The position numbers and the translations under genes were made by a program. The notes beneath the pieces are model-generated. The model had not been told where the DNA came from and did not search any database. It was given only the letters and a program-made list of their open reading frames with translations. A DNA stretch of 39,197 nucleotides, from contig CACYDW010000049.1 in NCBI GenBank assembly GCA_902773325.1, positions 1-39,197 of the forward strand, in the 5' to 3' direction. The DNA is from an uncultured Ruminococcus sp. (GTDB taxonomy: Bacteria > Bacillota > Clostridia > Oscillospirales > Acutalibacteraceae). Of the stretch, positions 8,042-16,139 are shown piece after piece (position 1 is the stretch's first letter; every line of letters begins with the position of its first letter).

Positions 8042-8068
8042 ATCTGTTCATCTCCTTGCAAGGCACAG

Positions 8069-8998
8069 CTACATACCGACTGTCTGTGCCAGACCGACAA
8101 TGACCGGCATGGTCGCGACCGAAACGAGTGTAGAAAGCGTAACGATATTCACCGAAAGCTTTGCATCGTTCCCGAATTTTGCGGCAAACATGGTCGTTGC
8201 CGCCGCAGACGGAGCTGCCGCTGCGATCACGCAGGTAATAAGCACCGTACCGCGTATTCCGCACAGCATCATACCGCCGAAGGTGAACAGCGGTACGGCG
8301 ATCAGCCGCAGCAGCATACAGAAAATCCCTTTGAAATCCCTGAATGCTTCCGTAAATTTTGTCTGTGACAAATAATAGCCGATCACTAACATCGGCAGAG
8401 GTGTATTGAGGTTAGCCATAAAACCGATCGGTTTTTCAATGATATCCGGCACCGGAATCGAACAGGCGAAGATCACCATACCGACCGCCATACCAATGAT
8501 ACATGGGTTGAGCAGTATTTTTTTCGCAGACACCGACTTGCCGCTGCCGCTTGAAAGCCATACACCGAACGTCCACATAACGATATTGAACACAACAATA
8601 TATACCGCGCCGTAAAACACACCGTCCGAGCCGAGAATCGCTTGCTGCATAGGCAGTGACATATACCCGCAGTTGGAAAAGATCAGTGCAAATCGATACA
8701 CGCGGTTTCTCTCCGGTGTTTTATCATGGAACACCAGCATCGCCAGCGCGATCGAAACAAGATGAACCGCCATTGCCGCCCCCGCCGTAACAAGCAATCC
8801 GTTCAGCATTGCAGGGTCAAATTCGCGGATAAAATTCTGTACAATAACACACGGACAAACAATATACAGCACAATATCGGTCACCGACTTGACCGCCGTT
8901 TCACTAAGCAGCTTCGTCCTGCCGCAAATAAACCCCAAAGCGATCAGTATAAACAGCTCCAGCACCTGTACCGCCACAGTCATAAAGTTTTCAATCAT
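8069..8998 (-). CDS. AEC family (auxin efflux carrier type) transporter
   Basis: A 309-residue inner-membrane protein with about ten hydrophobic segments in two halves, as in the AEC/bile-acid-arsenite-like carrier superfamily. Typical features are an N-terminal LELFILIALGFICGRTKLLS, SNCGYMSLPMQQAILGSDGVFYGAVY in the middle, and the C-terminal PSAAATTMFAAKFGND segment. Bacterial members export or exchange small organic acids; the substrate here is unknown. I chose the ATG at 8998 with AAGGAAGG upstream. The open frame extends to 9250, but that extension only reads through a mosaic repeat and an 18-base tandem repeat. The pyridoxal kinase gene follows closely, which hints at a link to a B6-related or organic-acid substrate, though this is weak. 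Confidence 0.9.
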   Translation of the reverse strand: MIENFMTVAVQVLELFILIALGFICGRTKLLSETAVKSVTDIVLYIVCPCVIVQNFIREFDPAMLNGLLVTAGAAMAVHLVSIALAMLVFHDKTPERNRVYRFALIFSNCGYMSLPMQQAILGSDGVFYGAVYIVVFNIVMWTFGVWLSSGSGKSVSAKKILLNPCIIGMAVGMVIFACSIPVPDIIEKPIGFMANLNTPLPMLVIGYYLSQTKFTEAFRDFKGIFCMLLRLIAVPLFTFGGMMLCGIRGTVLITCVIAAAAPSAAATTMFAAKFGNDAKLSVNIVTLSTLVSVATMPVIVGLAQTVGM

Positions 8999-9011
8999 CT
9001 TTTTGCCTTCC

Positions 9012-9175
9012 TTAATATTGGGGCTCTGCCCCAAACCCCGCAAGGGCTGCTCGCCCTTGACCTCGGCAGGGGGCTCGAGCCCCCTGCACCCACAGCTTTT
9101 TACTATGCAAGTGAATATAATAGAAGAATAACTGCTTCTATGAGGGATAAAACAGAATAGCAAAACATTATTCTT
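9012..9175. repeat. mosaic multi-hairpin repeat, copy A
   Basis: Immediately upstream of the AEC-type transporter gene. In plus orientation it holds TTGGGGC-tct-GCCCCAA (9018-9034), CAAGGGC-tgctc-GCCCTTG, the 16-base palindrome GGGGGCTCGAGCCCCC (9069-9084), then an AT-rich module beginning AGCTTTTTACTATGCAAG and ending AGCAAAACATTATTCTT. Modules are shared in different combinations with the repeats near 15680, 20835 and 27629. Copy A lacks the GGTGTCC hairpin module. Confidence 0.85.
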
Positions 9176-9265
9176 CAAAGCATTATTATTCTTCAAAGCA
9201 TTATTATTCTTCAAAGCATTATTATTCTTCAAAGCATTATTATTCTTCAAAGCATTATTCTTTAT
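9166..9265. repeat. 18-bp tandem repeat (VNTR)
   Basis: Four perfect consecutive units of CATTATTATTCTTCAAAG (9181-9252), with a 15-base partial unit before and a partial unit after. It grows out of the final CATTATTCTT of mosaic repeat copy A. On the minus strand it would encode repeated KNNNAL, which is the artefactual N-terminus of the open frame of the AEC-type gene. Perfect identity of units suggests recent expansion. Confidence 0.95.
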
Positions 9266-9268
9266 TAT

Positions 9269-9949
9269 TTATTTCAGTACAGCAAAGACCGTCATAAACA
9301 TCAGTTTGATGTCATAGAAAAAATGAAATCGCTTGATATACTCTAAATTGTATGTCATCTTCTGAGGAAGTACCGTATGCAGGTAGACCTCATCGGGGTC
9401 GTCCGCACCGTCAAGGAGCTTTTCCTCGTCCTTGAATTTAATGCTTGCCAGTGAGGTAATACCGGCGGGCATCAGCAGCGTTGCCATCATCTCATCGGTA
9501 TAGCCGTCCACATATTTTTGTACCTCGGGACGTGTGCCGACAAAGCTCATATCACCCTTGAGGACATTAAAAAGCTGCGGCAGCTCATCGAGCCGGCATT
9601 TTCTCAGGAATCTGCCCGCCCTCGTCACGCGGCTGTCATGGCTGACGGTCACCTGTGTGCCGAGCTTTTCGGCATCTGTGACCATTGTGCGGAACTTGAC
9701 GATCCTGAATACCCTGCCGTAGGTCGTCACCCGCTTTTGCAGGAAGAACACTCCCCCCTTGGAATCGCATTTGATCCATACTGCAATCAACAGCATCAAG
9801 GGCAGTGCAATAACGGTCAGTATCAGAGCGGTCACGATATCAAATATTCTTTTCAATAAAATACTGCCGCTTTTATGCGACAGTATTTCATAGTATGGCT
9901 TTACGCTGTCATTTCTGAAGCTTTCGGGAAGCTGTTCCCATTTTCTCAT
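9269..9949 (-). CDS. undecaprenyl-phosphate sugar-1-phosphate transferase (bacterial sugar transferase)
   Basis: A 226-residue monotopic phosphoglycosyl transferase of the PglC/WecP-type core, which starts lipid-linked glycan synthesis by moving a sugar 1-phosphate from a UDP-sugar to undecaprenyl phosphate. One hydrophobic re-entrant segment lies at about 36-58 after the family sequence KRIFDIV. The catalytic Asp-Glu pair is in CRLDELPQLFNVLKGDMSFVGTRPEV (D121-E122), with FRIVKFRTMV at 81-90. It is the short form without the multi-span N-terminal domain. The ATG at 9949 has GGTGAG upstream. No other glycan genes are nearby; the gene lies downstream of the lipase-like gene, 90 bases away, on the same strand. 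The particular sugar cannot be told. Confidence 0.93.
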   Translation of the reverse strand: MRKWEQLPESFRNDSVKPYYEILSHKSGSILLKRIFDIVTALILTVIALPLMLLIAVWIKCDSKGGVFFLQKRVTTYGRVFRIVKFRTMVTDAEKLGTQVTVSHDSRVTRAGRFLRKCRLDELPQLFNVLKGDMSFVGTRPEVQKYVDGYTDEMMATLLMPAGITSLASIKFKDEEKLLDGADDPDEVYLHTVLPQKMTYNLEYIKRFHFFYDIKLMFMTVFAVLK

Positions 9950-10039
9950 AGTATCTCACCACAGTAGGTCGTATTGGATATAGTTGGTTATGAAGTTCGT
10001 TTTTTCAGGAAAGAATGTCCCCCGAGGAACTGCATCACG

Positions 10040-11371
10040 TTAGAATCCCTTGGCTTTGAGGTCACTGACGAGCTGCACATAAAATTCGCGGACATCGAAG
10101 TCAGGCTTGTCACGGCGCATCAGGTCGATCATATCCGCATGAGAAAGACCGTCAGGGGCGCGTGATTTCAGGTAGGTAAAGTTATCGCCCCATTCTGCCG
10201 ATTTTACTGCAACCAGACCGTCGTTGTCACCGTCAAAGGTTTTCGCAAACAGATAGGAAAAATTCAGCGGGAACACATTTCTCATAGGCTTGTTGATCTT
10301 GCTGCCTACGCTCTGATAATAAACCCCCGGACAGTTGATGACCTTTTCGTTGAATTCCTTACAGCGGGTCGCACGCAGATCGTTGACGGCTGCTAAAAAG
10401 TCGGGCGAGGTATCACCTGCCACCGCCGCACCTGTATTGTAAGCAAATGCAAGCTTTTGCCGCAGACCCTCCGGCGCGGTATCGAGCAGCCAGTCTGCAA
10501 AGGCACAGCCGCGGTGAGGGGTATTGATGGTCGTCAGCGAAGCAACATACTGATCACAGCCCAGCACGGAAAGCGCATAACGGCTGTCCAGACCGCCCTT
10601 GGAATGGGCTATGATATTGAGCTTTTCACTGCCCGTTTCGTCGATCACTTCTTTAATGCGGCGGGCAAGCTCCTTGGCGCTGTCCTCGATATTGAGCGCA
10701 GACTGCTGTTCACCGTAATAGATCGTTGCACCGTTCTTGATAAGCTCCTCCGGAACTCTGCCCCAGTAGTTGAACTTTTCCAGATCTCTGAAAAACACAC
10801 CATGTACCAGCAGAAGCGGATATTTTGTCGCACAGACCCTGTCGTCATGACGCTCACGGTCACGCTTTTCGCGCTGTTCTTCCCCATCGACCTCCATGCG
10901 TCCGAGGGAAATGATCTTCAGAAGGACAATAATATTGACGATCGGCATCATACCGCAGAACAGACCGATCAGCCGCCACTTCATGCCGATCATGGTTCCC
11001 GTGCAGTAGACACGGATAATGCCGTTCCAGAACACCGTGTTCTCCGCAAACAGCATCAGAATGACATAGTTCCAGAACATGGTAGAAAACATACCGAATA
11101 CGGCAATGCTCATGCTCAGAACGAATGCCGTATCCACAAAGAGCAGTGCTAAAAAGGCGCACAGCAGGTCGGTGCCGTCCGACAGGATACGCAGCTTGAT
11201 ACTCGGACGCTTAACGACAGACGGAATCACATTGCATACGGCAAATACCGCACCTGCTATGAGATGATAATACCACGGCAAGCCGTAATAGGCGATCACA
11301 CCTGACGCCATGGAGGACCCAAACAGCAAAACGGTAAGAAACGTAATTCTGATAAAATGGTTTCTCATCAT
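10040..11371 (-). CDS. membrane-anchored alpha/beta hydrolase, lipase-like
   Basis: A 443-residue fusion of a membrane N-terminus (about five hydrophobic segments between residues 7 and 155) and a C-terminal alpha/beta hydrolase domain. The domain opens with YPLLLVHGVFFRDL (oxyanion region, about 184-197). The nucleophile is S257 in AHSKGGLDSRYAL, which closely resembles the GHSHGGLTSRY elbow of bacterial class I triacylglycerol lipases. The likely acid is D382 or D384 in DGDNDGLVAV, and the histidine is probably H411 in GLSHADMID. It may hydrolyse membrane or exogenous lipid esters. AAGGGGGAA precedes a double ATG. It starts only 8 bases after the stop of the 444-residue dehydratase-activase gene, so the two are almost certainly co-transcribed. 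Confidence 0.85.
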   Translation of the reverse strand: MMRNHFIRITFLTVLLFGSSMASGVIAYYGLPWYYHLIAGAVFAVCNVIPSVVKRPSIKLRILSDGTDLLCAFLALLFVDTAFVLSMSIAVFGMFSTMFWNYVILMLFAENTVFWNGIIRVYCTGTMIGMKWRLIGLFCGMMPIVNIIVLLKIISLGRMEVDGEEQREKRDRERHDDRVCATKYPLLLVHGVFFRDLEKFNYWGRVPEELIKNGATIYYGEQQSALNIEDSAKELARRIKEVIDETGSEKLNIIAHSKGGLDSRYALSVLGCDQYVASLTTINTPHRGCAFADWLLDTAPEGLRQKLAFAYNTGAAVAGDTSPDFLAAVNDLRATRCKEFNEKVINCPGVYYQSVGSKINKPMRNVFPLNFSYLFAKTFDGDNDGLVAVKSAEWGDNFTYLKSRAPDGLSHADMIDLMRRDKPDFDVREFYVQLVSDLKAKGF

Positions 11372-11379
11372 ATTCCCCC

Positions 11380-12714
11380 TTATTCCTTAACTATTTTGGC
11401 CTTTACCCTTACGGGATTGCCGCTTTCGGAGGAATTCTCACTGTCGCCGTTGTTTTTAAGCTGTTCTCTTGCCACGGCAAGCATCAGCTTAATGCGGTTC
11501 TCCTGATTGACGCGGGGTGCGCCGGGGTCGTAGTCAATGGCAACGATATTGGCATTGGGGTGCTGCTGCTTGATACGGCGCATCATACCCTTGCCGTTGA
11601 TATGGTTCGGCAGACAGCCGAAGGGCTGTGTACACACGATATTTTCAAAGCCGTTTTCCACCAGCTCCAGCATTTCTGCCGTCAGAAGCCAGCCCTCACC
11701 CATCTTGCTGCCGTAGCCCACATAGCCCTTGACAAGGTTTTTGATATGGTGATAGCGTCCGCCGGGCTGAAAGCCGTATTGAAGCTGTGTTTTAGCGACC
11801 ATTTCCTCTAAACTGAGCAGATAGTCCATCAATTGCTTGACGACAATATATTTCGCCTTGCTGCCGCCGTAAAGACGGTAGTCCTCGAGCCGGTTATCCA
11901 CCTTAAAGAGCATGAAGCCGAGCATACCCGGAAGATTGACCTCACAGCCCTGTTCATAGAGGAACTGTTCCAGACCGTTGTTGCCGAGGCTGGAATACTT
12001 GACGTAGATCTCGCCTACCACGCCGACCTTCACCTTCGGAACACGCCTGATTCTGATCTCCGAAAAATCACGGGTTATTCTGTCGAGATTTTCCGCGATC
12101 TCCTTTTTGGCAAAGCCGTGACCATTTGCCATGATCTCCGACAGTTCATTGATCCATTTTGACACAAGAGCGGCGCTGTCGCCTTTGTTGATCTCGTAGG
12201 GCTTCACCTGATTGTCAAGGCTCATGATCAGGTCACCATAGATCAGTCCTGCCGCCATACGTCTGATCATGGGCAGAGTGAGCTTGAAGCCCTCATTTTT
12301 TTCCAGACCGGACAGGTTCAGTGAAATAACGGGGACATTTTCATAGCCTGCCTTGACAAGTGCCTTACGCAGCAGATGAATATAGTTGGAGGCACGGCAG
12401 CCGCCGCCTGTCTGGGTGATCATCAGAGCCGTTTTATTGACGTCATATTTGCCACTTTGCAGAGCGTGTATAAGCTGACCGATGACCAGCAGTGCGGGGT
12501 AGCAGGTATCATTATGTACATATTTCAGACCCACCTGAGCGATTTCGGGACCTTCTGTATCCAGCAGAACCGCTTTGTAGCCGTAGTGAATCAACACATT
12601 CGTAATAATGCTGAAATGGATCTTCGCCATCATCGGAACGAGAATGGTATATTCCTCTTTCATTTCTTTGGTAAACAGCAATCTGCCTGTTTTATCATAA
12701 ACCAATTCTGCCAT
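11380..12714 (-). CDS. 2-hydroxyacyl-CoA dehydratase-like protein (C-terminal part of a split activase/dehydratase)
   Basis: A 444-residue protein matching the C-terminal third of the roughly 1400-residue clostridial acyl-CoA dehydratase activase family. Conserved cysteines are in HNDTCYPALLVIG (C71), TQTGGGCRASNY (C106) and VCTQPFGCLPNHINGKGM, and the C-terminus shows NIVAIDYDPGAPRVNQENRIKLML. These cysteines are likely iron-sulfur ligands. The open frame begins at a GTG overlapping the previous stop, but I chose the ATG at 12714 (MAELVYDKTG), with AGGAG 9 bases before. The gap to the 970-residue gene is then 29 bases. The substrate is not known; amino-acid fermentation enzymes such as hydroxyglutaryl-CoA dehydratase are relatives, but no typical acyl-CoA pathway genes lie nearby. 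Confidence 0.85.
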   Translation of the reverse strand: MAELVYDKTGRLLFTKEMKEEYTILVPMMAKIHFSIITNVLIHYGYKAVLLDTEGPEIAQVGLKYVHNDTCYPALLVIGQLIHALQSGKYDVNKTALMITQTGGGCRASNYIHLLRKALVKAGYENVPVISLNLSGLEKNEGFKLTLPMIRRMAAGLIYGDLIMSLDNQVKPYEINKGDSAALVSKWINELSEIMANGHGFAKKEIAENLDRITRDFSEIRIRRVPKVKVGVVGEIYVKYSSLGNNGLEQFLYEQGCEVNLPGMLGFMLFKVDNRLEDYRLYGGSKAKYIVVKQLMDYLLSLEEMVAKTQLQYGFQPGGRYHHIKNLVKGYVGYGSKMGEGWLLTAEMLELVENGFENIVCTQPFGCLPNHINGKGMMRRIKQQHPNANIVAIDYDPGAPRVNQENRIKLMLAVAREQLKNNGDSENSSESGNPVRVKAKIVKE

Positions 12715-12743
12715 CGTTAAACACTCCTGTATTGATAGTGAGG

Positions 12744-15656
12744 TCACTTTTTGTTCTTTCCTGTTGCCGCCAACAGACTTCTCAGTCTGATTTTTACCGC
12801 ACCGAGATTGGTGATCTCGTCAATTTTGATCTGGGTATAGATCCTGCCGTTGCGTTCCAGAATCGAGCGCACCTCATCGGTGGTAATGGCATCTACACCG
12901 CAGCCGAACGACACAAGCTGTACGAGATTCATATTTTCATGTCTGCTGACGTAGCTGGCAGCGGCATACATTCTTGAATGATACGTCCACTGGTTGAGTA
13001 CACTGGTAGGCACCTTGGTCTCGCGGTCGCTGACAATATCCTCCGAGATGATAGCGACATCGAAGCTGGTGATCAGCTTGTCAATGCCGTGGTTGATTTC
13101 GGGGTCAATATGATAGGGTCTGCCTGCCAGCACAATGATCTCCTTGTTTTCAGCAATGGCACGTTCGATGATCCCCTGACCGTAAGCGCGCAGCTTGGCA
13201 AAATAATTTTCATATTCCTTATAGGCAAGCCTTGAAGCTTCTTTCACTTCCTTCTGGGTGACATCGGGAAAGTATTTTACAAGCTCGGCATAGATTTTTT
13301 TTGGAAAATCCTTCGGTCTGTGGATTCCCACAAACTCATGGAAAAACCTGATATTTTCAATTTCCCTGACATTGGCATAAATGACCTCCGGATAATACGC
13401 TACCACAGGACAGTTATAATGGTTGTCGCCCAGATCTTCATCGAAGTTATAGGACATACAGGGATAGAAAATCGCTTTGATATCGTGGTCAAGCAGCCAC
13501 TGCACATGACCGTGCATCAGCTTGGCAGGGAAACATACCGTATCGGAGGGAATCGTCTGCTGACCGTGCAGATAGAGCTTTCTGTCACTGAACGGCGATG
13601 TGACGACCTCAAAGCCGAGGTGCGTCAGGAAGGTATGCCAGAACGGGAGCAGCTCCAGCATATTGAGTCCGAGCGGAATACCGATTTGTCCGCGCTTGCC
13701 GGGCTGGGGCGTATATTCCCTGAGCAGCTTTAGTTTATATTGGTAGATATTCAGACTGTCGTCGGGTGATTTTTTGGTCACGGGCTTTTCGCAGCGGTTT
13801 CCGGCGATGAATCTGCGTCCGTCGCTGAAGGTATTGACGGTCAGACGGCAGTTATTGCTGCACCCGCCGCAGTTGACGGAACGAATCTCATGCTTGAATT
13901 CCTGAAGCTGCTGTGCATTGAGAATTGCCGATCGTGCCTTTGCCTTGCTGTTTTCCTTGGCATAGAGTGCCGCGCCATAAGCTCCCATCAGACCGGATAT
14001 TTCGGGGCGGATGACGTTTGTGCCCATTTCCTGTTCAAATGCGCGCAGCACGGCATCATTGAGGAACGTACCGCCCTGTACGACAATTTTTTTGCCCAGC
14101 TCACGGGGGCTTGCAACACGGATAACTTTATAGAGCGCATTCTTGACAACGCTCAGGCTCAGTCCCGCCGAAATATCCTCAATCGTAGCACCGTCCTTCT
14201 GAGCCTGCTTGACGGAGGAGTTCATAAATACCGTACAGCGTGAACCGAGGTCAACAGGCTGTTTGGCAAGCAGTCCTATTTTCGAGAAATCCTCTGCGCT
14301 GTATCCGAGGGCATTGGCAAAGGTCTGCAAAAACGAGCCGCAGCCCGAAGAACATGCCTCATTGAGGAAGATATTATCAATGACACCGTTTCTGATCTTG
14401 AAGCACTTGATATCCTGCCCGCCGATGTCGATAATGAACTCCACATCGGGCATAAAGCTTTTGGCAGCGGTGAGATGTGCGATCGTTTCGACCACACCGA
14501 TATCCACAGAAAAGGCATTCTTGATGATTTCTTCTCCGTAGCCCGTAACGGCTGCACTCGCAATTTTGACTTTGGGATTGATCTCATACACATGGGTCAG
14601 AAAATCCTTAACGATCGGCACGGGGTTGCCGCTGTTGGAGAGATATTCGGAATAGAGCAGTGTACCCTCCGCATCAGCCACCACACCCTTGACGGTGGTA
14701 GAGCCTGCATCAATGCCTATATAAACGGGCTTTCTGAAATCCTTGAGTTCGCCGCGTCTGACAGTCGCCCTTGCGTGTCTTTCACGGAAATCATCAAGCT
14801 CCTGCTGATTCTTAAAAAGCGGCTTATTAAAGGCAAAATTACCTGTGCCGCGGTAGGTTTCAATTTTTTTGACAGTTTCGTTGATGTCAACGCTGTTTTC
14901 CGCACAGAGCGCCGCACCCGCCGCCACATAATACAGTGAATTTTCGGGACAGATTCCCGTTGTTTTCAGTGCCTTGTCAAAGCCGCTGCGAAGCTGCGGA
15001 ATAAAGGTCAGCGGCCCGCCCAGATACACGATTTTTCCCGTGATCTCTCTGCCCTGTGCCAGACCTGCGATCGTCTGGTTCACAACCGCCATAAAAATAC
15101 TCTGAGCGATATCGGCTTTTTTCGCCCCCTGATTGAGCAGCGGCTGAATATCGGTCTTGGCAAACACACCACAGCGCGAAGCAATGGTATAAACGCGCTC
15201 ATGCTGTGCGGCAAGGTCGTTCAGTTCCTCTACGGGAACATGAAGCAGGGTCGCCATCTGGTCAATAAACGCGCCCGTACCGCCCGCACATGACCCATTC
15301 ATCCTGACCTCCATACCGCCCGAAAGAAACAGGATCTTCGCGTCCTCGCCGCCCAGCTCGATCACCACATCGGTATTCGGAATAAAGGTATTGGCAGCCA
15401 CTCTCGTAGCATAAACCTCCTGTACGAAGTCCATGCCGCAGGCATCGGCAACACCCATACCCGCAGAGCCCGACATCGCGATCAGGGAATCCTCCGCTCC
15501 CGTCACCTCTCTGCCCACCCTTGCAAGCAGCTCCGCGATCTTGCTCGTGATCTGAGAATAATGCCTCTCGTAGGTCTTATAAATGATCTGATTCTCCTCA
15601 TCCAGCGCAATACACTTCACCGTCGTTGAACCAATATCCAGTCCGATTCTTATCAT
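12744..15656 (-). CDS. acyl-CoA dehydratase activase, double BadF/BadG/BcrA/BcrD ATPase plus DUF2229-type region
   Basis: A 970-residue protein with two ASKHA-type ATPase domains in tandem. The first (1 to about 260) has IGLDIGSTTVKCIALD, LGGEDAKILFL, GSCAGGTGAFID (C123) and SRCGVF (C162). The second (about 311-570) has IGIDAGSTTVKGVVAD, DIGGQDIKCFKI, NEACSSGCGSF (C435) and GSRCTVF (C474). In characterised activators the equivalent cysteines bridge a [4Fe-4S] cluster across a dimer; here a pseudo-dimer could do so in one chain. A CGGC-x3-C cluster with a fourth Cys (C596, C599, C603, C622) starts the DUF2229-like part, followed by a dehydratase-like region. I chose the ATG at 15656; the frame upstream reads into a mosaic repeat. 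The expected ATP-driven electron-transfer role is inferred from the family. Confidence 0.9.
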   Translation of the reverse strand: MIRIGLDIGSTTVKCIALDEENQIIYKTYERHYSQITSKIAELLARVGREVTGAEDSLIAMSGSAGMGVADACGMDFVQEVYATRVAANTFIPNTDVVIELGGEDAKILFLSGGMEVRMNGSCAGGTGAFIDQMATLLHVPVEELNDLAAQHERVYTIASRCGVFAKTDIQPLLNQGAKKADIAQSIFMAVVNQTIAGLAQGREITGKIVYLGGPLTFIPQLRSGFDKALKTTGICPENSLYYVAAGAALCAENSVDINETVKKIETYRGTGNFAFNKPLFKNQQELDDFRERHARATVRRGELKDFRKPVYIGIDAGSTTVKGVVADAEGTLLYSEYLSNSGNPVPIVKDFLTHVYEINPKVKIASAAVTGYGEEIIKNAFSVDIGVVETIAHLTAAKSFMPDVEFIIDIGGQDIKCFKIRNGVIDNIFLNEACSSGCGSFLQTFANALGYSAEDFSKIGLLAKQPVDLGSRCTVFMNSSVKQAQKDGATIEDISAGLSLSVVKNALYKVIRVASPRELGKKIVVQGGTFLNDAVLRAFEQEMGTNVIRPEISGLMGAYGAALYAKENSKAKARSAILNAQQLQEFKHEIRSVNCGGCSNNCRLTVNTFSDGRRFIAGNRCEKPVTKKSPDDSLNIYQYKLKLLREYTPQPGKRGQIGIPLGLNMLELLPFWHTFLTHLGFEVVTSPFSDRKLYLHGQQTIPSDTVCFPAKLMHGHVQWLLDHDIKAIFYPCMSYNFDEDLGDNHYNCPVVAYYPEVIYANVREIENIRFFHEFVGIHRPKDFPKKIYAELVKYFPDVTQKEVKEASRLAYKEYENYFAKLRAYGQGIIERAIAENKEIIVLAGRPYHIDPEINHGIDKLITSFDVAIISEDIVSDRETKVPTSVLNQWTYHSRMYAAASYVSRHENMNLVQLVSFGCGVDAITTDEVRSILERNGRIYTQIKIDEITNLGAVKIRLRSLLAATGKNKK

Positions 15657-15679
15657 CCACGAATTCCGTCCTTTCACTG

Positions 15680-15896
15680 ATGTTGGGGTCTCTGAATATT
15701 GGAGCTCCGGGTCTCGGTTGTCACCTCGGTCGGCGCTTCTGTCTGCGCCAGAGGTGTCCACCGGACACCCGAGCCCCTTGACCTCGGCAGGGGACTAAAG
15801 CCCCCTGCACCCGCAGCTTTTTACTATGCAAGTAAACAAAATAGAATAATAACTTCGTCTATGGAGATAAAGCAGAGTAGCAAACCATTATTCTTT
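15680..15896. repeat. mosaic multi-hairpin repeat, copy B
   Basis: Lies in the 5' region of the 970-residue activase gene. In plus orientation: a diverged AATATTGGAGCTCC end, GTCTCGGTTGTCACCTCGG, hairpin GGCGC-N8-GCGCC (15732-15749), hairpin GGTGTCC-acc-GGACACC (15753-15769), CCTTGACCTCGGCAGGGG, and the AT module from AGCTTTTTACTATGCAAG to CCATTATTCTT. It is the most complete of the four copies. No gene is seen in 15657-16139. Confidence 0.85.
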
Positions 15897-15929
15897 ACTT
15901 CTCTCCCATTGTATTTTACTCAATAGTTA

Positions 15930-15957
15930 ATTATAGCTCATAGCAGCTCATTCAATA
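15930..15957 (-). promoter_or_regulatory. possible promoter of the activase operon
   Basis: Minus-strand TATAAT (15930-15935) with TATTGA 16 bases upstream, or TTGAAT at a short 14-base spacing. If used, the transcript has a leader of about 265 bases that includes the whole of mosaic repeat B. Confidence 0.4.
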
Positions 15958-16082
15958 TTCTCTGAGAGAATTATAAAAATGTAATTCAAGCCAACTCTTC
16001 TGCCACCCTTTTCGACATTTTTGTATGTTTTTCGTCTGCACAGCTTTCAATTATCAATTCATCCATTTTCAGTTCTTTCCGG

Positions 16083-16111
16083 TTGTAATAAGGGGAAAAA
16101 TGATATATAAT
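16083..16111 (+). promoter_or_regulatory. promoter of tatD
   Basis: TTGTAA (16083-16088), 17 bases, TATAAT (16106-16111), about 30 bases before the tatD start codon. Confidence 0.7.
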
Positions 16112-16139
16112 GGGGAGGTAAAAAAATGGAGGAATGAAT

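Noticed and set aside
9001-9250. N-terminal extension of the AEC-type transporter with KNNNAL repeats
   Set aside because: It reads through a tandem repeat and a mosaic repeat; the ATG at 8998 has a ribosome binding site and starts the family homology.
9166-9265. Possible CRISPR array
   Set aside because: Units of 18 bases are directly adjacent with no spacers; it is a simple tandem repeat, and no cas genes are present.
15657-15761. 35-residue N-terminal extension of the activase
   Set aside because: It is the translation of mosaic repeat B; the family N-terminus MIRIGLDIGSTT starts at 15656.
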